Source: Raffaelea ambrosiae
Taxonomy: Eukaryota; Ascomycota; Sordariomycetes; Ophiostomatales; Ophiostomataceae
Reading direction: 5' to 3'
Length of the DNA: 64,000 nt
NCBI GenBank assembly: GCA_002778195.1
Contig: PCDI01000006.1
Coordinates: 33,525-97,524, forward strand
In this document: piece by piece, positions 21,844-32,607 of the stretch
How positions within the stretch are numbered: the stretch's first letter is position 1
How the letters are laid out: each line of letters begins with the position of its first letter
The notes under the pieces: model-generated
The model's input: only the letters and a program-made list of their open reading frames with translations
The model's database searches: none
Told to the model about the DNA's origin: nothing
Position numbers and translations under genes: made by a program

Positions 21844-24614
21844 TCAATCAGAGTCGCCGCCCGGCATGACTTCAGATTGCATCCGGTTCCACTCCTCTTC
21901 TACAACGTCACTAGAATGGAAGGTCAGTGATTTTTCGACGCAAGAGAACAGCAGCGAATTTACACATACCCCTGTGTTCGGATCAAGTCAACCCCCCGCT
22001 TCTTCATGAATGCAAGGAACCGCCTTTTCGTTCGCTCGCGCTTGAAGTGTGCTAGCACATTCCCACGCCACTCGACGCCTTCTACCTGGCCCGTTCCAAT
22101 GACAACTTTCTGGCTGTCACGGGCGTACACGATATTTGTGAGCTCGCGCAGACGTAGGTGGAAGTCAACCGGCTCTTTGAAAACACCCCAGCTTGTAAAT
22201 GGTTCTGTCTCCTTGAGAACCTGATGCTCGAACATGTTCTCGCAATCTCCGGGCTTTTCGTCGCACCAGTGCCAATATTGCGTTGTCCGTGTGTTGGAAG
22301 TGAGCCGCATCGTCTTGACTTGGTAAACTCTCCAGTCTTTCTTGACGACATCATCGTTTGTCAATGAGTCGGTAGAGGTGTATCCCGAGTACTCAAGATC
22401 GTCATCTGGTATCTTTGAATCTGAGCCCGATGTAACAGTGAAGCCGTACGCAGACGCTTGCGATCCTCGCGGCTTGGCTGATTTTTGCTCCTGCTGGCTC
22501 GATTGATTATTTTCCTGCTGTGAAGGCTGGCTAGAAGTTTCCGGGCTCATTGGGACAGGCGATAATTGTGGTTGCCTTTGGTGGGCCTGCTGTTGCCTAC
22601 TTTGTCTGTTCTGCTTCGTGCTCGGCTCGTATCCCGTTCGTGTATTGTCATCCAAGAGAACACGTTTCGTAGGCGTAGATGCTACTGAACCCGTGCCCGC
22701 GGGTGCATCTTTGCGTTTCTCCCCGACTTTGTTTCGCGACGCCGAGCCCGGACCGCCAGAATCGGCTGTATTTCGTGGACGAGCACCTGTTGAGGGTCGT
22801 CCTATGTTACCATATCCATTCTTCGATCTGAGGTCTGTGAGCTTCGGGTCGTGGTATAGCTTGGCAACGACACGGTCGAGTTTGAAATCTGCTGGGTTTT
22901 GCGTATAAATCTCGTTCAAGCGATGGCGCAACCACTGGAGGGGCGTCACATCGATTCTGAATTTTGCGAGTTCGTCTAATGTTGCCACCATCCGATACAG
23001 AGTGTCATAATGAACAAGAGCAGGAGTGATCCAATGCTTCCCAATGAGCTGAAAGGGGTGAAATTCGCTGCTGGGTAAAAATCTCAACGTGCTCTTTCCC
23101 CGGTTAACTTGCCGACCAGCTTGGAAGATTGCTGTACGGTCTTTTTCCGTCAGTTCGCCCTCTGGAATCTCCTTGAGGGCCGTAAGCTTTGCCATCCACT
23201 CCTCTAGTTTTGTCCCAATGGCTTCCTCAACTGGCTTCCACTCCGGCTCCCAATAAGCATGGTCTGGGGATATTTTCCGAATCGGTACGCCGCGCATGAT
23301 TGGTGGTTCCAAGAAAATCATTCCATCATCCTTTAAAACTAGGCATTTCTTTGTAATTTCGGACAAATCAACCTTCTCGGGCAGATTATGAGAAACGTCT
23401 GATCGAAGGAACGAGGATGACTTTTCCTTGGCCCGAGGACGCCTTTGTTTCGCATCTGGTGCGGCCGTGCCTCTGGAGGGCAGAGGGTTTCCAGGTGTGC
23501 CAACGCGGAATGGGAGCGATCGCGTGTGATTGTGTTGATTTTGCTTATGCCGATGTTGGTTGTGAGAATTGGCCATACTGGTGGTGCCTGGGGGCATTGG
23601 ATGTGAGAAATTTGGAGCAATCGCGCCATGGCAACCTTGCTTGTTCCATTCGCAATTGCCGCACCGGGGAAAGTCGCTACCGCCAACAATGACACAGTGA
23701 GAATACAGGCCTTGGCCTTTAGAACAAGTCTGGCAAGCCTTGTTCTGCAATTCACCAGTTGCCTGGATCATGAAGCTCAACCATTTCGATTTTTTCTGGT
23801 CGCCCCCCTCGTATATGGCGTCGAGCTGAACTTGCGTCAGCTTTCGTCCGTGACGGATCTCAACACGGCGCCGAACAGGTAGGCCGATCAATTTCTGTAT
23901 CCAATGATTTGTCGCGCTGCTACGCTTTACCGTTCCAATCGCAGCGCCATCGGGATTGATAACTTCAACAACAATGGGCCATCTGTCGCTTGCAGACTCC
24001 CGGTTTGCCGCGCTGTTACGCTCTTCGTCAGTATCGGCCGGCCCATCACAAGACGCATGTGTCTCGTCTGTCCCCGTCGCAGAAGATACCACTTCTGGGC
24101 GGTCCTGAGACGGCTCTGACAAATTGTGTCCACGTGCACGAGTCCGCTGTCCAGAAACATTATTGAGCTCTGCCCCCTTTTTGTTTGTAGAAGTCTCGTT
24201 GCCGTGTCGAGAGCCGGTTGGGTGCTGCTGCGCGTCGACACATCGACAGCTTTCGACCCAAGCCTTAAAACGACTGTCATCTAGAACACGTTCTTCTGTA
24301 ACGGCTTGCTTTCGTCTCTCAAGCTTGTCCGCAAGCCAATCAAGATCAGCATTTTTTTCGTCGACAAGAACGCGGGCTTGTAGAAGTGCTTCGGTTAGTC
24401 GTGTGTGTTTGTTTATAGCCTCGACCAACTCGCGGCGGATAACTTCGGCTTCCTTTTCGTGCTCCTGCTGTATCTCGAGGTCTTCTTCAGCTCGAGCTCG
24501 TGCGATGCTTCTTGACCAGTTATCCTCAATGTCATCCCACGTCAACTGCCCTTCAGGTTGAAAGATGGGCGGCAAGCAGCCACTGCTAGTTTTAATTTTG
24601 GAGTCTTCACGCAT
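21844..24614 (-). CDS. large Cys-rich coiled-coil fungal protein (DUF3716-like)
   Basis: Function unknown. Exon 1 is 21970-24614 and exon 2 is 21844-21910. A 59-nt intron (GTATGT..TTCTAG) replaces a spurious stop and adds an acidic tail (DVVEEEWNRMQSEVMPGGD), total 903 aa. Domains seen: N-terminal coiled coil about 37-115 (heptad-like E/L/R text); S/T/D-rich linker; a Cys cluster C294-x2-C297-x9-C307-x10-C318-x2-C321-x6-C328 resembling the fungal zinc-binding-like DUF3716 module; a basic/His-rich linker; a conserved-looking globular part about 410-620 (for example FHPFQLIGKHWITPALVHYD); a Q/S/P-rich low-complexity stretch; and a C-terminal globular part from QYWHWCDE onward. Proteins of this layout recur in Sordariomycetes, often in variable families. 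The assignment to DUF3716 is from memory of the Cys spacing. Confidence 0.75.
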
Positions 24615-25499
24615 TCTCGATGGTCTGCAAATTTTCTGGCAGAAGAAGACTGGCGTAGTCGCAGTGTCCCGCCGTCCGAAACGGGGTGAAAACTAGGCGT
24701 GCAAATCAGAAACAGCCTGCGGCTACTGCTGACGAGACACAAAAGGCGGGTCTCAAGGGCATCCAGAGACTTGGATGAGTTCGCAATCAGGCATATGAGC
24801 CAAAAGAGAAAAAGGGGGGATTGATCGAGTAGGCAGGTCAAGACGATTTTTTATTGCGAAAACGACACAAAGAAGTTGTGGGCCAAAGAAGATTCCCTAA
24901 GGAGATAAAGTGACGAGAAGCGCGTTATGATGTCTTTGTGTTAAACGTGGCCGACATCCCGAGAACGATAGAGAAAATAACTATAGTCGGTGCAGTGACG
25001 CGAAATCGCAAAACGCGAATAGCAGCAACTACGAGTAGTTGGTGTACTCGTAGACAGTTGAACCAAGGCACAGCTGTTGATCGGGGATGGGAAATACTAA
25101 TAAATTGGAACCCTGCGGCTGGGGGGCGGCAGTACTATTGGCTGTGGAATGGTTGTATCTTATCTCCGCACTACATAGTAGCTATTAGTTACATAGTAGT
25201 TACTTGCAAATCCAATCTTGCTTGCCCTGAAGTGGCATCGCAGGAGCAGTTTCTTCATGCAAACAAGGACAACTGGTTTGTCAACAGAAGCAAATAAATA
25301 TATACCATTCCTATTCAGTCTCGTAATTGTTTGATATGCCTGGCAAACATGATAAATGCAAATACGTATAATTCCATATCCTCGCAACGCCTATCCCTCG
25401 CTCGAAAATAACTGTACAGGGATGATTATAAGGGCAAAAACGAAGATATATCGTCTGACTGCTACAGATCCCTAACAAATGACGGCGCTTTTTTTTTGG

Positions 25500-25532
<33 letters not shown>

Positions 25533-25695
25533 CTTCAAGGCGGGAAACATTTCGGAGGCTGCAAAACGCGTTGTTAAAGCCACAAATGAGTGGCACGGCA
25601 TACATCACCTGACACCCTGTTCTCCTCTTTCTTTCTATCCTAGGTCTGATAGCGTGTTCGTGGCACTACAGTCCATGAAATGGTTCGCAATGATT
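24615..25695. other. intergenic
   Basis: No gene. Two copies of the TACGAGTA octamer lie close together in opposite orientation (25030-25037 and 25045-25052), forming a loose inverted pair. There is a repeat of ACATAGTAG-like words near 25171-25206, and the GTT microsatellite at 25499-25531. Confidence 0.6.
25499..25531. repeat. (GTT)11 microsatellite
   Basis: Eleven perfect GTT units following a T9 run, 165 bp beyond the CHS7 stop codon. On the minus strand it reads as poly-Gln in an open frame that I consider non-coding. Confidence 0.85.
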
Positions 25696-26862
25696 TTAAT
25701 ACTTGGAGTACCGATTGCCTGTTGGCGAGTAGGGATGGTCGAATGAGCTGGATTGGCCATACGGATCTTCGGTGTAGACAGTACCGCGGCGTTCTTCTTC
25801 AGGCAGCAATTCTTTGACTTCCCAGTTGTTCATTCGAGTGCCAACTGAGAACTCGAGGTCTTCCTTCGTAATCGAATCCCAGTACTAAAGAGAAGTTAGG
25901 TTGCTGGTGTAAGAGAGGAGGACAAAGAGGGAGATATGAAGAGCAACAGGATGGTGAACGTACCTTGTAGACCATCATCACGGCGAGCAGGTTGCAGGTT
26001 GTCGCAAAGAACAGACCGTCCAGGTAGTGACTGATGGCAACGCATATCCGTGAGCTGAAGGCGTAAAGGATAACCTGTCCAGCAACAAAGAAGAAAACAC
26101 CAAAAGCAATGTCACCCAGAGGCCAGCGGTCTTGTAAGGTGCGCACGACCAGCAGAATCTGCAACACTATGTAGATAAGCATCTGGATGCCGTTCAACAA
26201 GTACAGGACAACAAACAAGCCGATGGTATTTGTAGGGCCCAGGCCAGCCCATGACTTGAACGTTGCCAGCGAAACGAGAAACGAGATGACAAAAGCGGCA
26301 AATGAGCAGAGTCGTAGCATCCAGAGAGACAGTGGCGTGCCGTCCTCGTAGAGCTGGAAGCCAACAAAGCCGTTGATGAAGAGGGATGTGACCAGAGCCG
26401 AAGACAGTCCGGCTTGGATGGCGACAAAATAAGGATAGGGACCGGATCCGGGCGGCACAACGCCGGCATCGACGCAGAGTGAAATGAATGTGAGGAGCAT
26501 ATAGATATAGAAGAATGTTGTGATTTCCCTTCGGCCTGTGAGATGGTGTCGAGTTAAAACCTATTCTAGGTATAGCCAGAGTGACCTGGCGTTCTTGCGC
26601 CTGGGGTGGATGTGTCCATACCAACAGCAGTGAACTTGCCGCGTACGTGGAGGATCATGACAACGGTCATCAGCAGGGCAACAATGTGCATGGCACTAGC
26701 AGCGCTCTGGAAAATGATTGTGTTTGCCAGTTCAATGTTTCTCGCATAGCAATCCGGTTCAATGCCGACGCCAAAGGAGATCGATGTGATCGGACCAACA
26801 GATGCGCATAGCGGTATGGGAGCCGTGTGGCAAAGGCTTGTGAAGTCTCCGAAGCCACCCAT
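25696..26862 (-). CDS. CHS7: chitin synthase export chaperone Chs7
   Basis: ER membrane chaperone required for exit of chitin synthase III from the ER. Exons 26622-26862, 25964-26535 and 25696-25884 (introns 86 and 79 nt) give 333 aa. Signature text: CYARNIELANTIIFQ, HIVALLMTVVMILHVRGKF, DAGVVPPGSGPYPYFVAIQ, GFVGFQLYEDGTPLSLWMLR, FKSWAGLGPTNTIGLFVVLY and TLQDRWPLGDIAFGVFFF. Seven hydrophobic segments are visible. The short last exon carries the hydrophilic tail YWDSITKEDLEFSVGTRMNN through a terminal Tyr/Ser/Pro-rich end. Without splicing, the second exon would run into an unrelated Cys/Pro-rich extension. Length and all motifs match the family. Confidence 0.95.
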
Positions 26863-28284
26863 ATTTGCGTTTACTGTCTGCCAGTCGCCGTTCGATTGCC
26901 GTTGTCCTTACTGCCGTCGAGGCCCCTCGCAAGATGTTGCTCAGATGAACAGGCAGAAAAGAAAAGGTGCCAGCTCTGAGGTTCGGGGAACAACGCCGGG
27001 CACGGGCGCTGCAAGTAAGATTGTTGGGTGCTGACTAGTCGGAGCAGAAGGAGGTCAATAGAGCCGCGGGTTGGCACCGCAGGATGTGAACACTCTGGGA
27101 GTAACCGACGGTGAAAACGAGGGCTTGAACGACTGGGAGATGGCCCAGAGAGCACCCGCGGAACACTTCTTCGGAGAGTAGAAATGTCGGAGAGGGTCTC
27201 GCAGGAAAGATACACAGAGCAGAGGATCTAGGTCGGCGATGCGATGGGGATTAAAAGAGGAAGAAAACGCGAGAGTGAGGCGCACCAGCGCAGACGGTCG
27301 TCACAGTATGCCAGAGGTGGAGGGGACTCGGGTTGCCTGGTCGAAGTTGCCAGGCTATTATTATCAGAGATGGTTGCTGCGGCGAGAGTGATTAGCCGTG
27401 TACAGCTCGTATTCGCACCGTTCTCACCCCTGAGCCGCCCCTGGCATTACGTTTCTAACCTTATGAAGCACGGGGCATCTAGCCACTAAAAACGAGGCCG
27501 CACCAGAGTTCGTATTGGGGGACACCATTTCAGGACCCATTTGCAGTAAACTAATGTATCTATAACGGATACAACAAAGTAGGACAAACGGAACAGCTAT
27601 TACTATGGTGTTTGTTGTAAGATGCATAGCAGGCGATCAATTCCACACACAATTAGCCGTCCATGCGGCAGGCCTTGAGCTGTTTCGATGCGGCCACAAC
27701 GGACCAGATAAGAAAAAGAAAGGGAGAAGAAAGAAGAAAGGGGTGTACGAAAACACCTAACTGTTTCTACCCGTACGAGTACTGGCATGCTCTTCTTGTC
27801 TGGTTACATCCACCAACACGTGTCGGGCTTGCAGGCACAGAATGAGGCTGGTTGCTGATTTTGGCATTCGCAGCCAATCAGTTTGTTGAGGAATGTGCCA
27901 AGTCAGCTACGCGGCGAGGTTCGTCGTTTCTCAATGTCCAATAATGGCACTCGACGAGGCGGCAGCCTCCGATTCTCTGGCACCTACCAAGCACAAGGCG
28001 GACAAGCAACATCGCGTGGAGCATAAAACACACTCATGCCGCGATGATGTCGGCCCCGTTGTGCGTCGGTATGCGCATCTTCCACTCGAGTGCGACGCTT
28101 CTAGCCGGCTGCCATTCTTCTCCAAACCTACATAGCTTGTTCGGTGTCTGGTTACCCTAGGGTGCGTGCGTTGCTGCTTCCAAGCTGAATTTTCCTAGAC
28201 GAATTTCTCACCAGGCGGGCTGCAGTACTTCTTGATGTCGAAAGCTGTGCCACTCGTTTCGTCGAACAATTTGCTCTTGCGCCC
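26863..28284. other. intergenic between divergent CHS7 and F-box gene
   Basis: No gene recognised. One TACGAGTA octamer (27774-27781). Short open frames such as 27893-28135 show no domain. Confidence 0.55.
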
Positions 28285-29541
28285 ATGGCTTGTTGCCGCT
28301 CAAAACTGGAGAGCTTGCCAAGAAATGTTCTCTGCCAAATCGCGGGCAGTCTGGACGAAGCGTCACTCTTGCATTGGACGATGTCGTCTCGCCATATTCA
28401 TGATCTTCGTCTAGACCGTTTGCATGTGGACGAAATAAGAACGAATAGACCATTGCTGTGCGCTTGCCAAACTGGCTGTGAAGGAACTCTCGGTTGTTCC
28501 ACCCAGGCGGGAAACGGCCCGAACTGGCACGGGGCGTTGCAAGCCGCCGTCGAGGGAGATGCTCCTCTCGACGCCGTTGCCGTGCTCCTTGGCCGGGGAG
28601 CATCACCCAACGGACCGCTCTTGCTCGACCCGGATCATATATCAACCACCGCCACATTGTGGCCAGCACTGGCTGTTGTGTTAAAAGCCAGTAGCCGCGC
28701 TCCACGATGGTGCCCTATGCCAGTGGTGCAGAGTCTTCTTGATCATGATGGAATTCTTCGGGTCGATTCTGGCCGTGTGCCAAGCTATCTCGTGCTGAGC
28801 AAGTTCGCTCTGTCTCAATGGGCCAAGATCATGTCACTGAAACAGGTTCGTGGCCCGCGCCGCATGTGGGTGCCGACTACAACTACGGGCCCTACCAGCA
28901 GCGGTGGTGATCAAGCCCCCGGCCCTAGTGACGGCGAATATGCAATGCGGTATGACCATTGCTTACACCCGGAACCTTGCTGCCTGGCGGTGACCAAGTT
29001 GCTTCTGAGACACGGTGCAGATCCGAACTTACAGCACCCGGATGCTACGTTGGTGTTCCTTGCAATGTGCGACCCCCACAGACCCGTTGAGTTGCTGCGA
29101 TGCTTGGTTGGTGCCGGGGCGAACCTCACTGGTCGTCTCTCGAGTGGATCTGGCATGATTTCGTCTCAGACAGACAAAACTGCACCCATGTCAGCTCCTC
29201 TCACCGGGCCAGCTGCGGCACCCGCGGAGTGTGCATATCCAGGTTTCCCAATCATGAAATCGACCGAAATGCCAATACTACAAGTGGCGCTCGAAAATGC
29301 CGTTTTGATTGAGTCGTTGAGGCGATATCCGCGCGGTCGAAACTGGATATATTGTTATCCCGCTGTTCAGTGCCCCAAAGCAACAGAAGTTGCGAAATAT
29401 TTGCTTTCTGAAGGCGTGGTTGTTGACGCCAGGTCCAAGATGCTTCTAGACCGACTAGGCGACGATTGGGGTCGCCGTGATGACGATAGGCCGCGCAAAC
29501 GTCGTCGGTCGAACAGGGGATTAAGTCGGCGACCGTACTAG
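28285..29541 (+). CDS. F-box protein with ankyrin-like repeats
   Basis: Single-exon ORF of 418 aa. Residues about 7-42 (LESLPRNVLCQIAGSLDEAS and following text) look like an F-box, the Skp1-binding element of SCF ubiquitin ligases. Ankyrin-like helix-turn text follows: ALQAAVEGDAPLDAVAVLL with GRGASPNG; TKLLLRHGADPNLQHPDA; ELLRCLVGAGANLTG; and a degenerate unit near LQVALENAVLIESLRRYP. The C-terminus is basic (RPRKRRRSNR), a possible nuclear localisation signal. If real, it would be a substrate receptor of unknown target. Fungal F-box/ankyrin proteins are variable and often lineage-specific, so no orthologue is named. Confidence 0.65.
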   Translation: MACCRSKLESLPRNVLCQIAGSLDEASLLHWTMSSRHIHDLRLDRLHVDEIRTNRPLLCACQTGCEGTLGCSTQAGNGPNWHGALQAAVEGDAPLDAVAVLLGRGASPNGPLLLDPDHISTTATLWPALAVVLKASSRAPRWCPMPVVQSLLDHDGILRVDSGRVPSYLVLSKFALSQWAKIMSLKQVRGPRRMWVPTTTTGPTSSGGDQAPGPSDGEYAMRYDHCLHPEPCCLAVTKLLLRHGADPNLQHPDATLVFLAMCDPHRPVELLRCLVGAGANLTGRLSSGSGMISSQTDKTAPMSAPLTGPAAAPAECAYPGFPIMKSTEMPILQVALENAVLIESLRRYPRGRNWIYCYPAVQCPKATEVAKYLLSEGVVVDARSKMLLDRLGDDWGRRDDDRPRKRRRSNRGLSRRPY

Positions 29542-30037
29542 CATGTTTGTACTTGTGCAGGTTTCATGTAGCGGGTTGTGTAACTCTCGTAGCAATTGCT
29601 CGCAGACTGTTTTTCAGATGGGGACGAATGATTAACACGGTCCTAAACTGTTCTCAGCATACAGATTTTAAAAGAAATTGAAGTATGAGCATATATACAC
29701 AAGATAAAAAACTATACACAAAAACGTAACATGGGCGGTTGTTGGATGGCAGGTGGAACAAAATGCAGCTGACCCAACCAAATTGTGACATTAGCAAAGT
29801 GCAAACCACCACAAAATTCAGCTGCTCTTTGTCGTGGGGGCAGAATTATCGCAACAACGAAAGCAGGCAGACCACTGTCACTTCCACCTCACCAAACTCA
29901 TCAGCATACATCCACTGTCCGGTTTTGCATCTCGCTAGTGCTTATTTTATCATCTTGAACACACAACTTGCACGACAGAGAACGACAATACAACAGCGTA
30001 TCACTCAAACCACCGAAATCCTGATGCCACAGCCCAG
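29542..30037. other. intergenic
   Basis: 496 bases, A-rich. An open frame (29739-30116) overlaps the start of the next ORF in another frame and looks like 5' UTR. Confidence 0.5.
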
Positions 30038-30379
30038 ATGCAGGCAGATACGATGCCCACCATTCAGAACCCGACCGTATCTGCTTTCGGTATACCTGCA
30101 ACCGTGCCTGGCATAATGAGCCAGGGCAGCACATCCAGTCACGCGCCGCACCATTCCCACTCCCATGGAGCCAGCTACCGCCGAGAAAGGGCTGAGGCTG
30201 CATTCGAACGGCGTGTCGCCCGCCTCGAAGAGACCATAAAGTTAGCAACGTCCGAGCTGGATACGATTCAGGACAAGACGCAGGCTGTGGGGTGCAAGCT
30301 AGCAGAGATCGAACTACTGTATGGGCCACTACCAGATCTGAAAGCAGTGCGCAAAGCACAGGTGTCGTTCAAAAAGTGA
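30038..30379 (+). CDS. small coiled-coil protein, hypothetical
   Basis: 113-aa ORF, alternative start at 30053. The first half is P/S/T-rich with a His cluster (HAPHHSHSHG). Residues about 50-92 have strong heptad character (RARAE-like text, RRVARLEETIKLATSELD, then KLAEIELLYG). A short basic end follows. I do not recognise the family. Size and composition resemble small fungal accessory proteins, but the coding status rests only on the coherent coiled-coil pattern. Confidence 0.45.
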   Translation: MQADTMPTIQNPTVSAFGIPATVPGIMSQGSTSSHAPHHSHSHGASYRRERAEAAFERRVARLEETIKLATSELDTIQDKTQAVGCKLAEIELLYGPLPDLKAVRKAQVSFKK

Positions 30380-30844
30380 TACAACGTCGTGTTTCTAGAG
30401 AGCTTTCGGTCGGTGTTTTTGGTATGCCTGTGGACCCGCGTTTGTAGCTTTAGTTAGCTATAGGAGACCCAGGGTAGCTTGTCTTCTCTTTTCTTGCCCC
30501 CTTCTCCTTTCGATGACGGCTTGTTTTTCCCCGTCTTTAGGGGATAACTAGTAATTGCGGCTTCTCGTATGACGGATGAGGCTGTTCCCAGCCTCCTTTG
30601 TATACGAGATCACATAGTTACGGCAGCGACATAGGAAGGAGATTGCGGGCGGACACAGTCGAGGAACATACTACATTTGCAACATTCTCATCAGGCTCGT
30701 GCGAACGGACAAACAAACAAAGAAGACGCCTGTGGTTTGGTTTTAGATTGTTTCAATGCATGCGCAACGGCTGGCAAGCCCTTGGTCTCTAGGAAGGCTA
30801 CGCTAGTGTTATAACAGTAACTAGCCATGTGTCCCCTTTGGGTT
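30380..30844. other. intergenic between convergent genes
   Basis: 465 bases between two convergent 3' ends; T/C-rich patches, no gene. Confidence 0.6.
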
Positions 30845-31974
30845 CTAATACTCATCCTTTCTCTCTTCGTTGTGAATGGGGCTGATGGTTGGGTCCCAGC
30901 ACACTGGCTTGTACTCTGTCGTCTCCAGATCAGCTACTTCTTCGTCTGTTAGCTCGAAGCCATACACGTCGGCGTTGTCCTTTATCCGCGACGGCGTCAC
31001 ACTCTTGGGGAGTGGGATGTAGCCCTTCTGCAAGCTCCACCGGATCAGAATCTGGGCTTCGGACACTGAGTATTTCTTGGCCAACGCCTGGAGCTTTGGT
31101 TCGCCCCAGCGCTCTCCCCGAACCAACGGGCTGTATGCCTCGACTGCGACGTTACGCTTCTTGCTCCATTCGGCAATATCGTTGCGAGCCAGCCATGGGT
31201 GGATTTCCCACTGTCCAACACTCAGAACACCGCCCTTGCCCTTGCCTCCCCGCTCGACCTCCAGCTCTGCTATGTGCTTCTCAAGCTCGTCCAAATGGTG
31301 AACACCATAGTTCGAGACACCAATGGACCGCACCTTGCCGGCCTCAACAGCTTCCACTAGGGCCTTCCAAGCACCTTTGCGGCTTTCAGGACCGCCATAC
31401 GGGGCATGCAGAAGTATCAAATCAATGTAATCCAGGCCGGTCTCATTCAGTGTCTTATCGACCTGCGCTTTGGCGCCTTCGTAGTTGGCGGCGGCCCAGG
31501 GGACTTTGGACGTAAAGAAGATTTCGGAACGGGGGATCTTGGAGTTCCGGATGGCGGCACCGCATCCAGACTCGTTGCCGTAAGCAGCAGCGGAGTCAAT
31601 CTACCAAGGTGTGTTAGGCGGCGCCCAAGGCTTTGTGATAAGAAATAGTCTCCCACCAGACTGAGGGTGCAGCATTGTTGCTAGATACATACATGGCGAT
31701 AACCTATTTCAAAGGACTTGGTAGAGACCTCCTCTGCAATGTCTTTAGGCCTGTCATTGTATATTAGACGAACATTGGTTGTTGAGCAGAGAAACAAAGT
31801 GAAGACGACGCAGATGCCTTACGTTTGCCAAAGCTGCGTGCATGTTATTATGCGTCGTCAGTAACAGCCATAAACCCGGTCAACAGTATGAGGTGGACTT
31901 ACGCCGTAGCCCAGTAGCGGAAGTTCGTAGCCGCTGTTCAGCTTAAACGTCGACTTGATGGAAAGAGGAGCCAT
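30845..31974 (-). CDS. aldo-keto reductase with an 11-nt micro-exon
   Basis: NADPH-dependent carbonyl reductase of the AKR superfamily, cytosolic; substrate unknown. Exons on the minus strand: 31903-31974, 31823-31833 (11 nt), 31693-31750 and 30845-31600. Introns of 69, 72 and 92 nt have donors GTAAGT, GTAAGG and GTATGT. Total 298 aa, typical of the family. The micro-exon encodes LWQ plus two bases of Thr and restores the conserved GYG-LWQT-P start. The catalytic tetrad is complete: Asp49 and Tyr54 (IDSAAAYGNE), Lys79 (FFTSKV) and His112 (LILLHAPYG). C-terminal cofactor text: IRWSLQKGYIPLPKSVTPSR. It is divergent from DOM34 across about 630 bp. Confidence 0.92.
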
Positions 31975-32607
31975 ATTCGGAAGCATGCACGTTGTTGCTG
32001 CTGACTTTTGGGGGTGGAGGGGGTTGAGGGACACTATTCTTGGATCGAAGGAGATTTTTGAGCAAGAGGGGAGGGGTGATACTGTCCTCCTATTTATCGT
32101 CTTCGTGGTATTCAAGGACCAATGATAGCCCCGCAAGCTTTCTCCGTTGACGCCCATGCTGGGGAGGGGTAGCTAAGAGACCTGGATTTCTAATCAGGAA
32201 GTCGCGATACACCTCTTAATACCGGGGCTAGATAATTGTGGACATGTTTGGCGTCGATGATGCCAACGGTCTCCAGAACCGAAATCGGCACACGCAATAC
32301 GTCACACAGGTATCTTAAAAGCGTCTACAAAGAAGGTCAGAGTTGGCGCTTGCACGGTTTTGCGCTGAGCCTCCTCAAGATGCACCATACACTGCTCTTT
32401 TCCTTCTCCCGTACTTGAAATCTTACCGTGATTAGCTAGGGGATAAGTGGGCAGGGCCTGCCTGCCAGCCATGACAATGTCATTGGCGGCTTGGCTGGCG
32501 GGGTATCTTTTTCTTGTAGTGCCTCGAGTTTCCCACCAAACGTCGGCAAACCCAATTTTGCCACGGTGCAAACACCCTTATAGTTCCAATCTCTGTGTCC
32601 GTCAAAC
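31975..32607. other. divergent promoter region (AKR / DOM34)
   Basis: 633 bases between two divergently transcribed genes, so it should carry both promoters. No specific element is asserted. The open frame 32447-32701 overlaps DOM34 exon 1 in another frame. Confidence 0.5.
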
